From Arctopsyche grandis (lineage: Eukaryota; Arthropoda; Insecta; Trichoptera; Hydropsychidae): 64,000 nt of DNA. The number at the start of each line of letters is the position of its first letter. Positions within the stretch are counted from its first letter, which is position 1. Positions 11,138 through 24,600 of the stretch are shown here, one piece after another. The notes beneath the pieces are model-generated. The model was given only the letters and a program-made list of their open reading frames with translations, was not told the origin of the DNA and did not search any database. Location: positions 33,261,501 through 33,325,500 of the forward strand of contig NC_135359.1 in the NCBI RefSeq assembly GCF_051622035.1, given 5' to 3'. A program made the translations under genes and the position numbers.

Positions 11138-12529
11138 CATATGTACATACATACAAAACAAATATACGAAAATGTTTGTTTATACTGAAATACTTATTTA
11201 ACGAGATAAACTTTAACTATTAAAAAATATAGTAAGAATTGATTTTTCAACGTTTTATTTTATATTTTAATCGCTTAAATGTCTGTGAATGATCAAAATA
11301 TGTCTCGTATACATGTAGATATTACTTACATGTATACAAAAAAAACATTTTTGTATACAATATATAAACTCCTGTTAAAGCATACGAAAAGTTGAGAAAA
11401 CGAGTCTCGAGATATGTATTGTAAGTTGAGAAATCGAGACTTGTGAATTCACTTATATGTATGTACATGCATATATCTTCTACCCATTATGACAAAACAA
11501 TGCTTGAAGATTTTATCTATTTCGATTTTTTTATTACTTTAAAATTTTGAATTATTTTATTTAGTTCGCACTTCCTTTATAGCTTCGTATGTACATATTT
11601 ATGTATACATGTATGTACAGGGTTCGGACTTACATTAGATCCTTTTAATATATGTAAGCTTGTGAAATTACCTTTTCATATTTATTCTCTTATATCCCCG
11701 TATGCCATACCTGAAATTAATAAATATATACTATAAGTTCTCTAAGCCGAATTGAACAATAATAATAGCATTAGAGAGAATAACGACTAACTAACGACTA
11801 GTAGAATTGGCTAAAGGTCACATTTATTAATATTTTACTTTTATTATGTGAATAAAATGTTAATTAGGTTTCATTTAGTAATAACTAAGGACCAGAGTCC
11901 AGCTGGGGCACGAATGAAGAAATGGCAAGATTTGAGTTTTATTTTATATATTTTTTTCGGAATAAAAGGCATCCTATTACATTTTGAAATAAAGAATAGA
12001 CTAGCCAAGGGCATATCTAAGTTGATATTGCAAGGAGATAACGTTACCTGTCATATTTCCGCTGGCCTTCATATATTATTTATTTTATATATGTGTCACC
12101 AATGCTGCTTTTATAGTAACATGCCCCTCTTCAAGTACATAGATTTTGCAGTAGCTGGGCTCCGATTCTTAGTAATTACCAGCAATTGGCGATGGATGGA
12201 TGCTTTTCAAATAACAATAGACCGCACCATTAGTGTTAAGCAAGAGAGCAAAAAAGCATGGTTTTTCTAAGAAATTGACAATGATGAACCATTTTTTGCG
12301 TGAGAAGCATCTATCAAACGCCGATTTTTGGTATTGACTTTGCTACCCCCTCCCACTCTTTGCCTTTATCACTAATCTCCTCGCCGTGTCGTTTTACATT
12401 ATTTTATTTTGTACATAAGGAAGTGCTAAAATTATAGACGTTATTTACCTGGCACACCTTCATTCAATCATGAGTTTTAATAAAAATGGAGTAAGAAATT
12501 TTATTTTTTATTTTACATAGATATATATA
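11138..12529. other. No gene found
   Basis: AT-rich. The 140-codon frame at 11848-12270 has no family motif I recognise and a composition typical of chance ORFs. Confidence 0.4.
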
Positions 12530-13190
12530 TACAGTAAGGCCTAACAGGTTAACTCCAATGCGCCTTCATAGACAATTAATTATAAACATTGCAGCATTTT
12601 TTATTACATACATCGCTGTATTTCAAGAGGCTGAAGAACACGAAATTATCAATTAATTAATTAATGAATTAATCCATACACATATATGTATTTAGATTTG
12701 TACATACATTTTTACATATTGTACATAAGTCAAATTCAAATATTTGTAACAAAGCGTGTAGAATCAGTGCCGGTTTTAGGGGGGGATTGGGTCGAGCGGC
12801 GCCCGAGGGCGCCAAATAAGTTAAGACACCGCACGATGCGCCAAAAGCGCTCTAAAATTTAAAATTAGAGCGCCAAAAGCCATACAAAATTTTAGATTAG
12901 AGCGCTAAAGGCGAAATTTTTTTCTAAGAGTGTTTAGAAAAAAATGCCCGAGGGTGCCATTGGGTGTAAGGCCGGCATTGGGTAGAATGGTTTTTGTCAA
13001 TTTGATGGAGAACCGTTTCAACAACGAAATCAGATAAATTGGCAAAATCTGATAGGAAACGATTTACTTGGAGTACAAATATCCAAGGCTGACCAGCAGC
13101 ATTAAAGATTAGCACGGGATCGAACCCGGTAACCTCTCGGTTTTTAACATAAACGCTACCACCGAGCCGTACTGCTGGCTTTGTGCTACA
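12530..13190 (-). mobile_element. tRNA-derived SINE interrupted by a MITE
   Basis: On the - strand the head begins at about 13190 (agccagcagtacggctcgg) with B box 'gggttcgatccc'. The body continues to 12981, is broken by the MITE at 12765-12980, and resumes to the tail 'gcattggagttaacctgtta' ending near 12530. The copy at 14718-15125 shows the uninterrupted arrangement. Confidence 0.75.
12765..12980. mobile_element. hAT-type MITE inserted in the SINE
   Basis: The ends are 'cagtgccggttttagg' and, reversed, 'caatgccggccttaca'. Flanks are tgtagaat (12757-12764) and ggtagaat (12981-12988), an 8-bp TSD with one mismatch. The interior has repeated 'gcgccaaaagc/agagcgc' modules and no ORF. Confidence 0.75.
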
Positions 13191-14717
13191 ATACTAGCGT
13201 TTAAAAAATAGTTTTAAATAAATATATATATAGTTGTGAAGTCATTGTTTCTGATGAAAAATCAATCGTATATTTTTTATTTATATATAATATCGATATA
13301 GTGAAACGTTCTCATGCCAATTATGATGCGGTTAAATCGTAGGCGTTAACGCCACAAAATGCATTCGAATGATTTATTGATGTTGCGGTGATGTTTGTCT
13401 GGAATTTCGCCAGTTCTTCTATTGCGCCGACGAATTTTTGGGCAAATACATCAAAAATACAGATTAATTATTTCGCACTGTAATTGGGAAAAATGTTTTT
13501 TATTGCTGGCGGGTTAAGCGCGGGCGGGTTGCATACAACTTACGACCGCATACATACTTAGATACATATATTATATTTATGTTTTTACATTATGTACTTA
13601 TCTTATATTATTGTGCGTATGTACACATAATACAGAGTTTCTCAAAGTGTGGGCCTCATTTTAAATTTGGACATTTTAAAGCCGGCTAACAATGATCTGA
13701 TCTAACAAATATTCTGATATCGATGATCTGAACGAGTAACGATTCGTATTTGGAGAATTTTTAAACCGATAATCGAAGATACTTATCATTATAATGATAC
13801 ACAGAAATTTTAATTTTTGAAATATAATATGTAAACATTCTTATCTAATAAATCAAATTAAATCATAATTTTAATAAGAATATATTTCAATACAAAATGC
13901 ATTTATTCAGATTTGCTTTACTATCAAAAGATAAGAGATTCATAACAAACATCTAAATAGATAAATAAATCGAAAGAGTTTTATCGTTTTATCTATGTAC
14001 ATATATTATGTAGATATACTTTTTTGATTTATAAGATAATTCACGAAGGGAATAAGATATATGTACATAAAATTAAAATTTTAATTTTGAATAGCATAGG
14101 AACGTGTGATCTAAAATAGTTTGAGAATCTTTTTGATCTAGACTTGGTCATTAAATTTGCCAGACTCGTTGACGCCACCATTTAAGGCTTCCATAAATTT
14201 ATAACATAGACACACATTTAAGGCTGAAGTGGATTATTCCACCGTGTTTTATTTAACACAGAACTACCTTTTTTATGAAAATGAAAATATCAAAGTTTGT
14301 CACATTTGCTTCACATTAACATAAGCTTCGTCAATTGTGATCATTTTCGGAACCACATACTATTTTCACATCAATTTTTGAGTTTAAAGCGATTTTCATT
14401 TCGTGGCTACCGAAAATGTGTGCCTTTACGTATATATGTACATATGTATGTATTTCCTCGTCAAAAAATGTATCGATGAAAATCTTCAAAAGACTTCGGT
14501 ATATGTACATATTATTTTATTTTGACATTTTTGATTGTTTTTAGATCCGACATAAAATAAAAATATGATATGATGAGTACATAAGTAATTGTAAATATGC
14601 TATACAGGTGGTTTCATAAGTGCAAATGGATATAAAGGCTATGTATAAGTTAAGATGAATAAAAAAAGATATTCATAATTTTGGTTGATGATGTGTAGGT
14701 GGTATGTACATAGATAT
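13191..14717. other. No gene found
   Basis: AT-rich, with short tacata/tatgta repeats. I see no supported coding region or element. Confidence 0.4.
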
Positions 14718-15125
14718 ATACCAGGAAGGCCGAACAGGTAGACCCTAATGCGCCTTCCTAGACAATATTAATTACAAACATTGCAGCATTTTTATTACAT
14801 AAATCACTATATTTCGAGAGGCTGAAAAACACGAATTTAATAATTAATTAATTAATCCATTGAGAAATCTATGGATTTAGACGTGTACGTAAATTTTTAC
14901 ATATTGTACATAAATCAAATTCAGATATTTGTGACAGCGGGTAGAATGTTGTGGGTGGGGGAATAGCGGGTGACCGTTTCAACAATGAAAATCAGATAAA
15001 TTGATAAGAAAAGATCGACTTGGAGTCACAAATATCCAAGTCTAACAGCAGTATTAAAGATTAGCCCGGGATCGAACCCAGTAACCTCTCAGTGCTGAAC
15101 ATAAACGCAACCATCGAGCCACAAT
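14718..15125 (-). mobile_element. tRNA-derived SINE, uninterrupted copy
   Basis: On the - strand the B box is 'gggttcgatccc' near 15075. The body has 'ggatatttgtgactccaag'. The tail block is 'gcattagggtctacctgttc' then 'ggccttcctggtat'. It lacks the insertion seen in the copy at 12530-13190, so it serves as an empty site. Confidence 0.75.
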
Positions 15126-15521
15126 ATACTAAATTCGACAAATGTCAAATAATATAACTTAAAATGTACCGAATCGGTCCAACAAATCGTGTGATTCCCA
15201 CATGGGGGAATGCGCATATGGAAGCGCGCATAAAATTACTCATGACTGAAAGAAACGAGAGCATCCTGCCCGGAAAACGGAGACGTTTGTCCATTCATAA
15301 TTTGCCAGTAGTATAATTTTAGTCAAGGTAAGAGCGAGCGGTAGGTGTTTTGCCAACGATCGTCGTCTGCGTTCTCATCATCAGCAGTCGCTTTGACGCT
15401 GTGTTTGCGACAGCTTAGCGTTGATTGCTCGTGGTTTTGATGGCGTGTGTTCGTTATTGCATTCGTATTATATCAATTGTCGTGTTAGATGCACGTGTTC
15501 GGTATTTATGAAGCACGTGGA

Positions 15522-15558
15522 CATCGCACATCACCTACATGCGATGTGATGTGCGATG
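15522..15558 (+). promoter_or_regulatory. 13-bp hairpin containing the first-exon start codon of raw
   Basis: catcgcacatcac (15522-15534) and gtgatgtgcgatg (15546-15558) are perfect reverse complements separated by 11 bases. The last three bases of the right arm are the ATG at 15556-15558. In an mRNA from this first exon the start codon would sit at the base of a stable stem. Regulatory effect is inferred, not shown. Confidence 0.6.
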
Positions 15559-15677
15559 ATCATGGTGATGGTGCTGCTGATGGTGATGTCATTCCCGATT
15601 CGTTCCTTTGTCCTTATCGTTTTCTTTTCCTGGTGCTCTTTTAATCTGACGAGGATTGTTCAGATTATTACACAGAG
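15556..15677 (+). CDS. raw: raw alternative first coding exon 1a (hydrophobic N-terminus)
   Basis: The ATG at 15556 is the first in its frame after a TGA at 15547-15549. It opens 40 codons plus two bases before a strong donor (gtgagt at 15678). The peptide begins MIMVMVLLMVMSFPIRS and continues FVLIVFFSWCSF, two hydrophobic runs that could act as signal anchor or signal peptide. The two spare bases join 'a' of exon 2 to make AGA, in frame. Exons 2 and 3 contain no in-frame ATG, so some upstream start is needed for any transcript containing them. About 250 bases upstream look like unique, moderately GC-richer 5' UTR with out-of-frame ATGs. Confidence 0.5.
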
Positions 15678-18600
15678 GTGAGTAGTTACATATCTAACCT
15701 ACAACCGGTTACTTCTCTTGGCACTGCTTTACCATTCCTTACTGCCAAATCGTTACTGCTATTATCATTTATGGACTATGAAAATTCCATCATATACTTC
15801 ATCATCTCATTGCTAATTAAAACAATTTAATTTTTCATTTAATATAAACCGATCAATTCAAGTATTTGTTTGTAAACAAACAAACAAAAAAAATATTATC
15901 TTTTTACTATCATTTTTGTTTTATCAATCTATAAGGCGCGTATTCACGATGCAAGTACGAAGCCATGCTAGGCTAATGTGCGAGTACGGCGAACCTTTAC
16001 AGCGGGGGTCCCCAGCCTTTTTGGGAAATGGGCCGGTTCAGAATTTTGAAATGTATGGAGGGCCGGATGAAAAAAAATCTTATTGGAATCCAATTCAAAC
16101 AAATTTGCATATATTTTTATACATGTACGTATTTGGCACTTCATGCAAGATAGCGCCCCTTGCGACACAGCAAAATTAGTGAAAAAAATTATGTTAGATC
16201 ATCAAATTCCTCTTCTTCCCTGGCCAGGCAATTCTCCCGATTGGAATCCAATAGAAAATGTCTGGCATGTTCTAAAATGTAAATTAAATAAGCTCCCGTG
16301 TACCAATTAGTCCATCCTAAAAGAAAATATCCTTTCAATGTGGCAGGGTGATAGTGAAATTAAAAAAACAATAGTATCTTGTATCGAGAGCATGCCTAAG
16401 AGAGTGTATCTTTGCCTTAAAAATAAGGGGGGTAGTACTAAATATTAAGTTATATATTATTTTTGTACATATTTTAATTGTAAATATAGTCAGTAACAAC
16501 AAAATAACACTTCTGTTTTTAATTCGTAAACCTATTCTGATAAAATCGTAAATAAATGTCGAATTTGTGCAATTTCCTAGGGTGGCGTAATATTCTGGTC
16601 AGGGACTGAACATACATTTTTTTTTAAATAAAAATAAACTATTATTAGTATTAAAAAAAAACAATAAACTATTTACTATAAAGATACCTTAATAAATTTT
16701 CTTAATATATAAAAGCCAACTTCTGTTGCGAGACTTACATATGTGATGAGTGACGATTTGTCCGAAAACTTGCATGTTCAGGATATGCACGTGTAAGAGA
16801 TTAACTATGCTACTTCTCCAAGAAAGTGTTTTTTTTTTGTTAAAATATGGGAATCACGAGCGTCGTCAAACAAAAGAAAAACGTTGCTTTTTGCATTCCT
16901 GGATGCCACACCCCCATAGAAGTTGTGAAAGAATTTGCCCCTTTGTCTTGTATAAAATATCACGATCAGGTCAAAAGTTTTAATTATCTTAAAAGTTTTA
17001 CATTTTAAATTATGCAGTTTTGAAAAATCGGGTCAATTTTTTCCTTGGGCCATATAAAAATCTTTCGCGGGCCGTTTGTTGGTGACCACTGCTTTACAGT
17101 CAACGCCCATTCTTATTAATCTTATTCAAAATTGATGACAAATTATGTACAGTAAGTATAGAAATGGAAAGTTCATTTAACGAGAATTGGTGAAACCAAT
17201 CCCACCGTGAATGCGTATGAATGTTCAAAAAATGTTTCAAGTAAAGTGGCAAGTAGAGGTCGCTCCGTTTACAATAACCCACCCCCACTCCCCAAGAAAA
17301 GTGCAGAAAAGTCGGTATAAAATTCTTGGAGTTGAGGGTGGGCCGTCGTAAATGCAACAATTTACCTTTTTTATATACATACATAGTTATAAGTAGATCG
17401 CTCGATTATGACGTTACTTCAGTGGTGGAGATTGTGGTTTGTGTCGAGTGGACTGCACGTGGAATCATCAGCTCGCGACTAGTAAATACGATACGTGTAA
17501 ATATCTCTACTTGCTTCCCTTTTTATTTATTTTTTTGAAAATCATCAGATAATTTCCATGCTAATTACATATACACACCAAAACGAAGTTAGATCTTTTT
17601 TGCGAAATTAAACGCAATCGTAATTCGTTCATGTTTAATTGTCAAATTGTGTGACGGTTCTAGCCAAATTACCCGAAAACAAATTGCTCAAAATCTATTT
17701 CTCAAAATATGAATTCCTCTAATGTCAATTTGATCGAAAAATAAAAAAATGAAATGGACTATTTTTGTAATGTAAAAATATTTATTTCATTATAATTCAT
17801 GTTATACAAGTCAATATCGTATTTTATTTTATTCATGTTTGCCATAGTGCTATAAAAGGCTACCCCAAATCGATACTTATGGCCAAACTTGTACATTGTT
17901 GCTGTGGAAATCTTATCACTAGACATTCACAGATAGTCACAGTTCTATCCATTGTTCCATTGTTGTAAATCCTTTGTAAAAAAGGTTCGGCAAACCTTTA
18001 ACAATGCATTTACAACCTTTGAACAATACGCGGCACCTTCTGGGTCCGGTGACTACTTATCACACAGCCTTGCTTGTGCGCTAGCAGGATACAAGGGGAC
18101 TCGGTATGACGTCACCTAGTCCCCTCATATCCTACTCGTATAAAAATACTGGCAACATTGAATAGAGTTGCCTTTGAGGATTAGCTTACAAAAAAAATGA
18201 TCCCAAAAGGTCCCATAGTGAGTTAATTATGACCGTCACAAATGGACGTACACGCTGTTCAATCGGGTGGCTCTATTTTCCTGTCGTGGGACTATGTATT
18301 TTGTTCGAGCAACGTGACATTAAAGCAATTGAATTCGAGCAAATCACCGGATACCATCAGCAAGCAGCAAAGGTATACCATATGGTATATGCAATGGACG
18401 CAATAAAATTGTCAAGATGATTGAATCGCCGAGATGTGTCAAATCAACGGTCGTGCACCGTTGACCCGCGTCCCCCTTATCAATGTCTCGGTTCAAAAGC
18501 GCCACTTTGTTTATCGCCATTTTATGAGGCAATAAAGCGAATTGCCACAGCCCAGTCACTTCGCTGCGGCCAATTGTCGCCAATTGCACACGTTTTTATT

Positions 18601-21600
18601 ACGATATGTTTATCCATTGTAGTGCAAGATGAGATTCGTCTGCTTTACTTTTGACTTGCTCGCGCTATTCGCTACTGTAATTGCTGTGACGAACTCGTCT
18701 CGCTCATTCGTGCGAACGTAAGTACTTTTGCGCTATTTACGTTGTTTACAACAGTTACGTACCTCGCAAACTGTTGGTGTGGGCCTACAATTACACACCG
18801 AGTCAACGCTGGTCATAATGTCACGGTCGATCGTCTCGTTACACTGTTATTTTATTGTAGCCAAATATGGTGCTCGCACTATTATATTGAGCAAATAATC
18901 ATTATTTAAATTGAATCATCAATCGAATATCTTCTACTATGTAAAGACGATCGTTTGTTTGTCCAATTAACCCTCTTGAACGCTGACTAGGGATCCCAAA
19001 TATTCGTCGACTTCAACTATTCGAATACCGAATAATAAATCAAGAGCTATTCAAATATTCGAAAATTAAAAAAAAGTAATTACATATGTACTAAGCATAA
19101 ATTACATTATGTTTATATATGCAATATATTACAATTAAGAAAATTAAAAAAACATAAAACCTAAATATACGCATAAAATGTATTTTGTAAAAGAAGGAGT
19201 TTATAAAGATAAAAATTTATAAACTCCTTCTGCTGTTATTAAAGATGCACTATTTGTGCTTAATTCTTTGATTGCGGTTTCAACGGGAGTAAGATCATCA
19301 ATTCAAATTTTCAAAATATCAGTTTCATTCTTAGAAACAGTATTGAAATTATATTCTTTTAGTGCTATGTTTACACTTTCGTACACTTAAATAAATCGTC
19401 TTATCATAGTTGCCATTGAATTTCACCTTGTTTTTACATCCAATGTTAATTTCAATTTTTTATTTTCTTTTTTCATTATGATTTCTTCTAAAAATGTATA
19501 TTTCGCCGGTGACTTCTTAAATATTCGTATTATTTTTCTGTTTTTTTTTTCGAGATTATTATCGATCGATAAGTGATTTTCGATATTTCTGTATTTAATG
19601 AATAAAAATCTATTTCTTCACATGTAGATATTTCATCTTTACTTTCATTACAATTATCCCCATTAGATATTTAATTTTATTTATAATCGTCGGCTTCTTC
19701 GTCATCACTCTTTTCATATTGATTTTGTGTATTTATTTTATAAAAAAATATATACACGAATGATATTTGAATAGTTGATGAAATATTCGAATAACGAATG
19801 GCTAAAAAATCAAACGAATAATTCGAATAGTTGAATATTCGATTGGGATCCCTAGTGCTGACAACGCCGATCGGCGTTTTGCCAACAAGTCCATGAGCCT
19901 CAAATACGCCGATAGGCGTTGTTTTTGAGTATGTAAATAATAAACAAGAATATCCACTAAGCCTTTCTAGGCAGCATGTGAAAAAATGCATTGAACATGG
20001 GTCGTGTAATCCGTGTTAATGTTTATAAAGACTGCTTTACTTTAAAAATATAACTTTCAGAATGTTTTCTGTCACAGTTTAACCCTTTGAATGCTAGCCA
20101 ATGCCGATCGGCATTTTTGCCAACAGGTCGATGGTCCTGAAAAACGCCGATTGGCGTTGTATTTTGAGCATGTACAAAGTAAACAATAATACTACCCGCT
20201 AAGCCTTTCCAGATAGCATTGAAAAACAATGCATTGAACATGGGTCGTGTAATCCGTGTCATTCATTTGTCAACGTTTATAAAGACTGATTTACACCGGA
20301 ATTTCTGAATTTATAACCGGAGCCGAATTTCTCGATGGAAATCAAAGGGTTAACAAATATACACTTTTCAATGTTCAAACCCCAACTGTAGTACACTATA
20401 TTTTACTGTTCTAATTGATGGTAAATTGCCTTTTAAAAGCCATTGCAATTGTATTGTTAGTAAGTCACACCAATTCCATGGTTTCATTTGTTGTATTACG
20501 AGGCCTTTCAGGAGTTTGCATGCACTGATTGCTCTTTATTATAATAGCCTTATTCGTAGCAGACTGAAATATGCCTTGTTATATGGACACTTTTTTCATA
20601 AAGTTCTGATTGATTTCATAGAACATTTTCAAAAGCGGTTTCTACATTTTTTTTTACCATGGCAAAGAACAATATTACATACATGCATTGTATGATGACA
20701 GAATCATGCATTCAGAGTGGTTTGTTGGTCCAATCGAAGAATAATTTCTGATCTTACAGTGTTGTATAGAGTTTTGAACTCCCACATTGACATATCTGTT
20801 CTAGAATAGATAAGCTTCAATTTCAAGATCACAAATATTAGATTTATTCATTTATTTTATTTACCAGTTTATAGCAACAATTTATCATATAAAAATACAA
20901 TTGCCCCAATGCTTTTTCTAACAGTACTATCAGAGCTAAATTGAAGATACATGGTTTTTTTTCATAATTTACAGTTCCAGAACATTTTTATTTCTGATTT
21001 CCTTTTTTTACTTTTGATGTTGTTGTTGTTTTTTTGTGTACTACGTGTGTGTATTTGAAGATGTAGTACATACTGTTTCGTAGGGGTGGGTTCAGGATCC
21101 AAATGAAAGCCCAAAGTCGCTTCACAGCATATATTCAATGATTCCAGAGGTCAGCACGGAACCACAGCTCACTTCAAAATAATCTGATCTACCGTGTATA
21201 CCTCCTTATAAAGGATAAGTTGCACATCACAGTTTCCCCGATCCATTAATGTGTCTATTTTATAGGCTCGTAAAGTCTATTGTTTACGCACGCATTCGCC
21301 CAGGTATGTGAGAACTCCAGGATATCCTTTGTTCGGGCACTTACTGAGTCCCGTTAGCCTAATCCGGTGTATATTGTGCACCTCTGAATGCACTTAGATA
21401 GTGTACTCTCTCTCATATTCCCACGTTAAAATACTATTAATATTGGCATGCTTTGAATTTATTAATTTTTTTATCATGTTTGTTCTGTTTGTGTCTCATT
21501 TTTTTTTTTAATTCATATTCATACGAATTTTTTTGAATTATAATATAGCTGAAGAGTCCGCGCGAGGTCTACTTGGCGCAATCTTCTGCCAATGAAGTGA

Positions 21601-24600
21601 CGTCAAACCAGAGTGATTTATTGTGTAGCTTTGTTCAATTTAACTTTCCCTTTCAACTTGACTGGTTAAACCGTTATATGCATATCCTTCGATTAAACAC
21701 GGTCAAATGTGTATAAATTTACATGGAAAGATTTTTGTATTGGACAATTCCGCAGTTTTTAATATCTATATATTTTTAATTTTTACGGATATTTGCTTAC
21801 CATTACAACGATGTCCATATACAGTACATATTATGTATGTACAAGATTAATTCTTAAACTGAAGCTATATACATAAAAAACAAAAAATAATATGTAGTAC
21901 ATAGGTACAGTGTAAGCCAATAAAATGATCCTTACGAACATGTATGATATTATGATACATATCTAAGCGTCGATAGTTAAGGGTCTTATTTTCTAATGTC
22001 TAATGATCTGAGGATCACAATTCAATGATGTGAGATCTAATGATGATTTTTGTTTTGTTTTAGAGAGGCTTTGGCAGCATGGAGTGGTCGCGTTGGATCT
22101 CCATGTCGTCGTGCAACGGCCGATACGGTGCAACCATTATTCAACGATCTTCATCTATATCCGTCTAAAACATTAGGTGAGCTATTTTTTATTATACTTG
22201 TACAAAATTAGTGTGTACTTATTTTGGCTTTAGTATATTGGAGAAAAGACGAATGGAATATGAAGCTTAACCCCAAATTGCTTGACACACAAATTCATAG
22301 TTAAAGTAAAACGTACTTTGTTGGTGTAAAATTATTTGTGTTAAAATTATTTTCATTCAAATCAATTAAGCTATATACAAAAAAATGTGAATAGGATAAG
22401 TTTTATATTTTTATTTATGCATAATTTTGGCATTTGATCATTGTAGTAGTTGTGTACTTCATTCCTTAAGTTCGTAGTTATGTTTAAATAATAATTATTG
22501 GCATACGGATAATCTAAAAGTTTCTACCCATATCAATTAAGGTTCGTTATGGAGGAAACTGTCACCGTTTGATTGATGGTAAACTACATTTGAAGGAAGT
22601 TGTCCTTTTTGTGTCATTGAGATTAATTAGCGTGTGGACGACCCATATAAAACAATCAATCAATGCTGTAACTTAACATAATGTACATATTTATACACAT
22701 GTTTATTAATATAAGATAAAAGAAATATATATGTTTTAATATATTGAAAATATCAAACCATCTTCCTTAAAATTCGGCTACTTCCTAAGGTACAAAATGG
22801 TTGCATTGCAAAAAATGCTCTGGAAATCATTATTAGATTTATGATTTACAAGCCACACAATACGGAAACATATCATTATTAACCATAATATGATGCCTTT
22901 TAGAAATTTTATTTTCATTATGTTGTTGTATCAGTATTTTTATTTAAACATTAAAATCTGGTATTTGATGTGTCGATGTGCGGAGTTTTCGTGTGAGTAA
23001 TTTTCTATGTTCGCAATTATCTGAAAACAATTTATGTATTTGGTTTTTTCACGGTCGGTTTTATTCGATTACCTACATATTTGAATTTGAATTTGTTTAT
23101 AAATTCGCTATGCACATTTTCGCTACAGTTTTCAATTTGCAACTACCGAATTCTGAATTTATACTTAATTTTCTGAAAAAAGTAACATTTTTCAATTTAA
23201 TTATAAAGCTCACCCGCTCGAGCAACGCTGGCCGCTTATTTATACACAACGCTTTCCAAATATGTATAATGATCCTGTCGTGTAAACCTTGAATTGCTTT
23301 GTGTTGAAATTTGCAGGGTGGATTCGTCATAAATTCGATGGGGAGGTCTAAATTTTATTTTTGGCCATGATCTGAATTCGATATAACGAGGTCAATTCTT
23401 TCAATTCAAAACCGAAAATCACGGCACGTCACGAATGCCAAGCAGTAAATGGGTAAAAAATTGAAAATACCGATTAAATTTTCTACCGTGAGGTCGTCAA
23501 CCTTTTACAATTGAATGCGATATGTAGAACAAAACGTCTCACACTTTAATTGAATTTCGAATTGTAGTGCTAAAATGTGACCCAGTGACTCTTTAACCGG
23601 AATTCAGGAGTCTCTCTCTTTTATTTTTTTTAGCCAATTTAGTTGTAAAATCACGTTCGGATGTCCTTGCATCCATTTTGAACAGTTCTAAATATCGAAA
23701 TTATTACGTTGCTAGGAAACTAGTCACGGATTTTATTTATTTATTTTTAATATTCATTTATAATTTTGTCAATGAAAATGCCATATCAACGTGTTCATAT
23801 TAAGACAACTTTAAAGTGCATTTTTCGCTATGTATTTTGGTAGCATTGAATTCTGTTTTATTATTTACTAGTTGTTTTACCCGGCTTCGCTCAGTATTTG
23901 TAATATAAACAGCGTAAACATGGCGAATCTAATTGTTAATATTCATTTGTTTTTTTATTAAAATTATTTGAATTAATATTCAACCAATCGAATCGTCGTC
24001 ATAGAAACTTTGACTTGTTTTCGATGTTCCCAACCAAAAATACTTACAAACTTTCATACAAAGTCTCTTTCGAAATTATATATTTGATTTTAAGATCATC
24101 AAAATGCAACTTTGTGGTATGAGTTCAAAATGGGTGTTACATCAGCAAAAACTGCTCGTAAATCCTGTGTAGAGTCTTGAAGATAAATAAAATGAAGCAC
24201 AACTGGAGAGCTTGCGTAAAAGCTAAGAGTTAGTTATCATTAATTCAAAATAAAAAATATGAGTTCTATGATTAATTAAATCGGTCACGAAACTGCGAAC
24301 ATTTAAAATTATGCACACGAAAAATTAGTACGTGGAAAAAAATGGACAAAGTAACAAAGTTAATGCTAGTGATTAGATTCTGTTGTTTATTGTATATCCG
24401 AATTTCAATTTCTTGTGTCTGCAATTTTTGTTGAGCGATTCTTACGTGACTTAAATTTTCGTGTTCGGTTCTCTCTTGACCGGTTTTATCCGATTACGGA
24501 AAAAATCTATTTGAATTTGAATGTCATGAGCCGCAATTATTTTCCCGGCAACCTAATACGTACTAATTTTGAGAAATAAGCGCTAGAAGATTTAATATAA

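Noticed and set aside
11848..12270. 140-codon ORF
   Set aside because: No motif, AT-rich composition and no splice context; such lengths occur by chance here.
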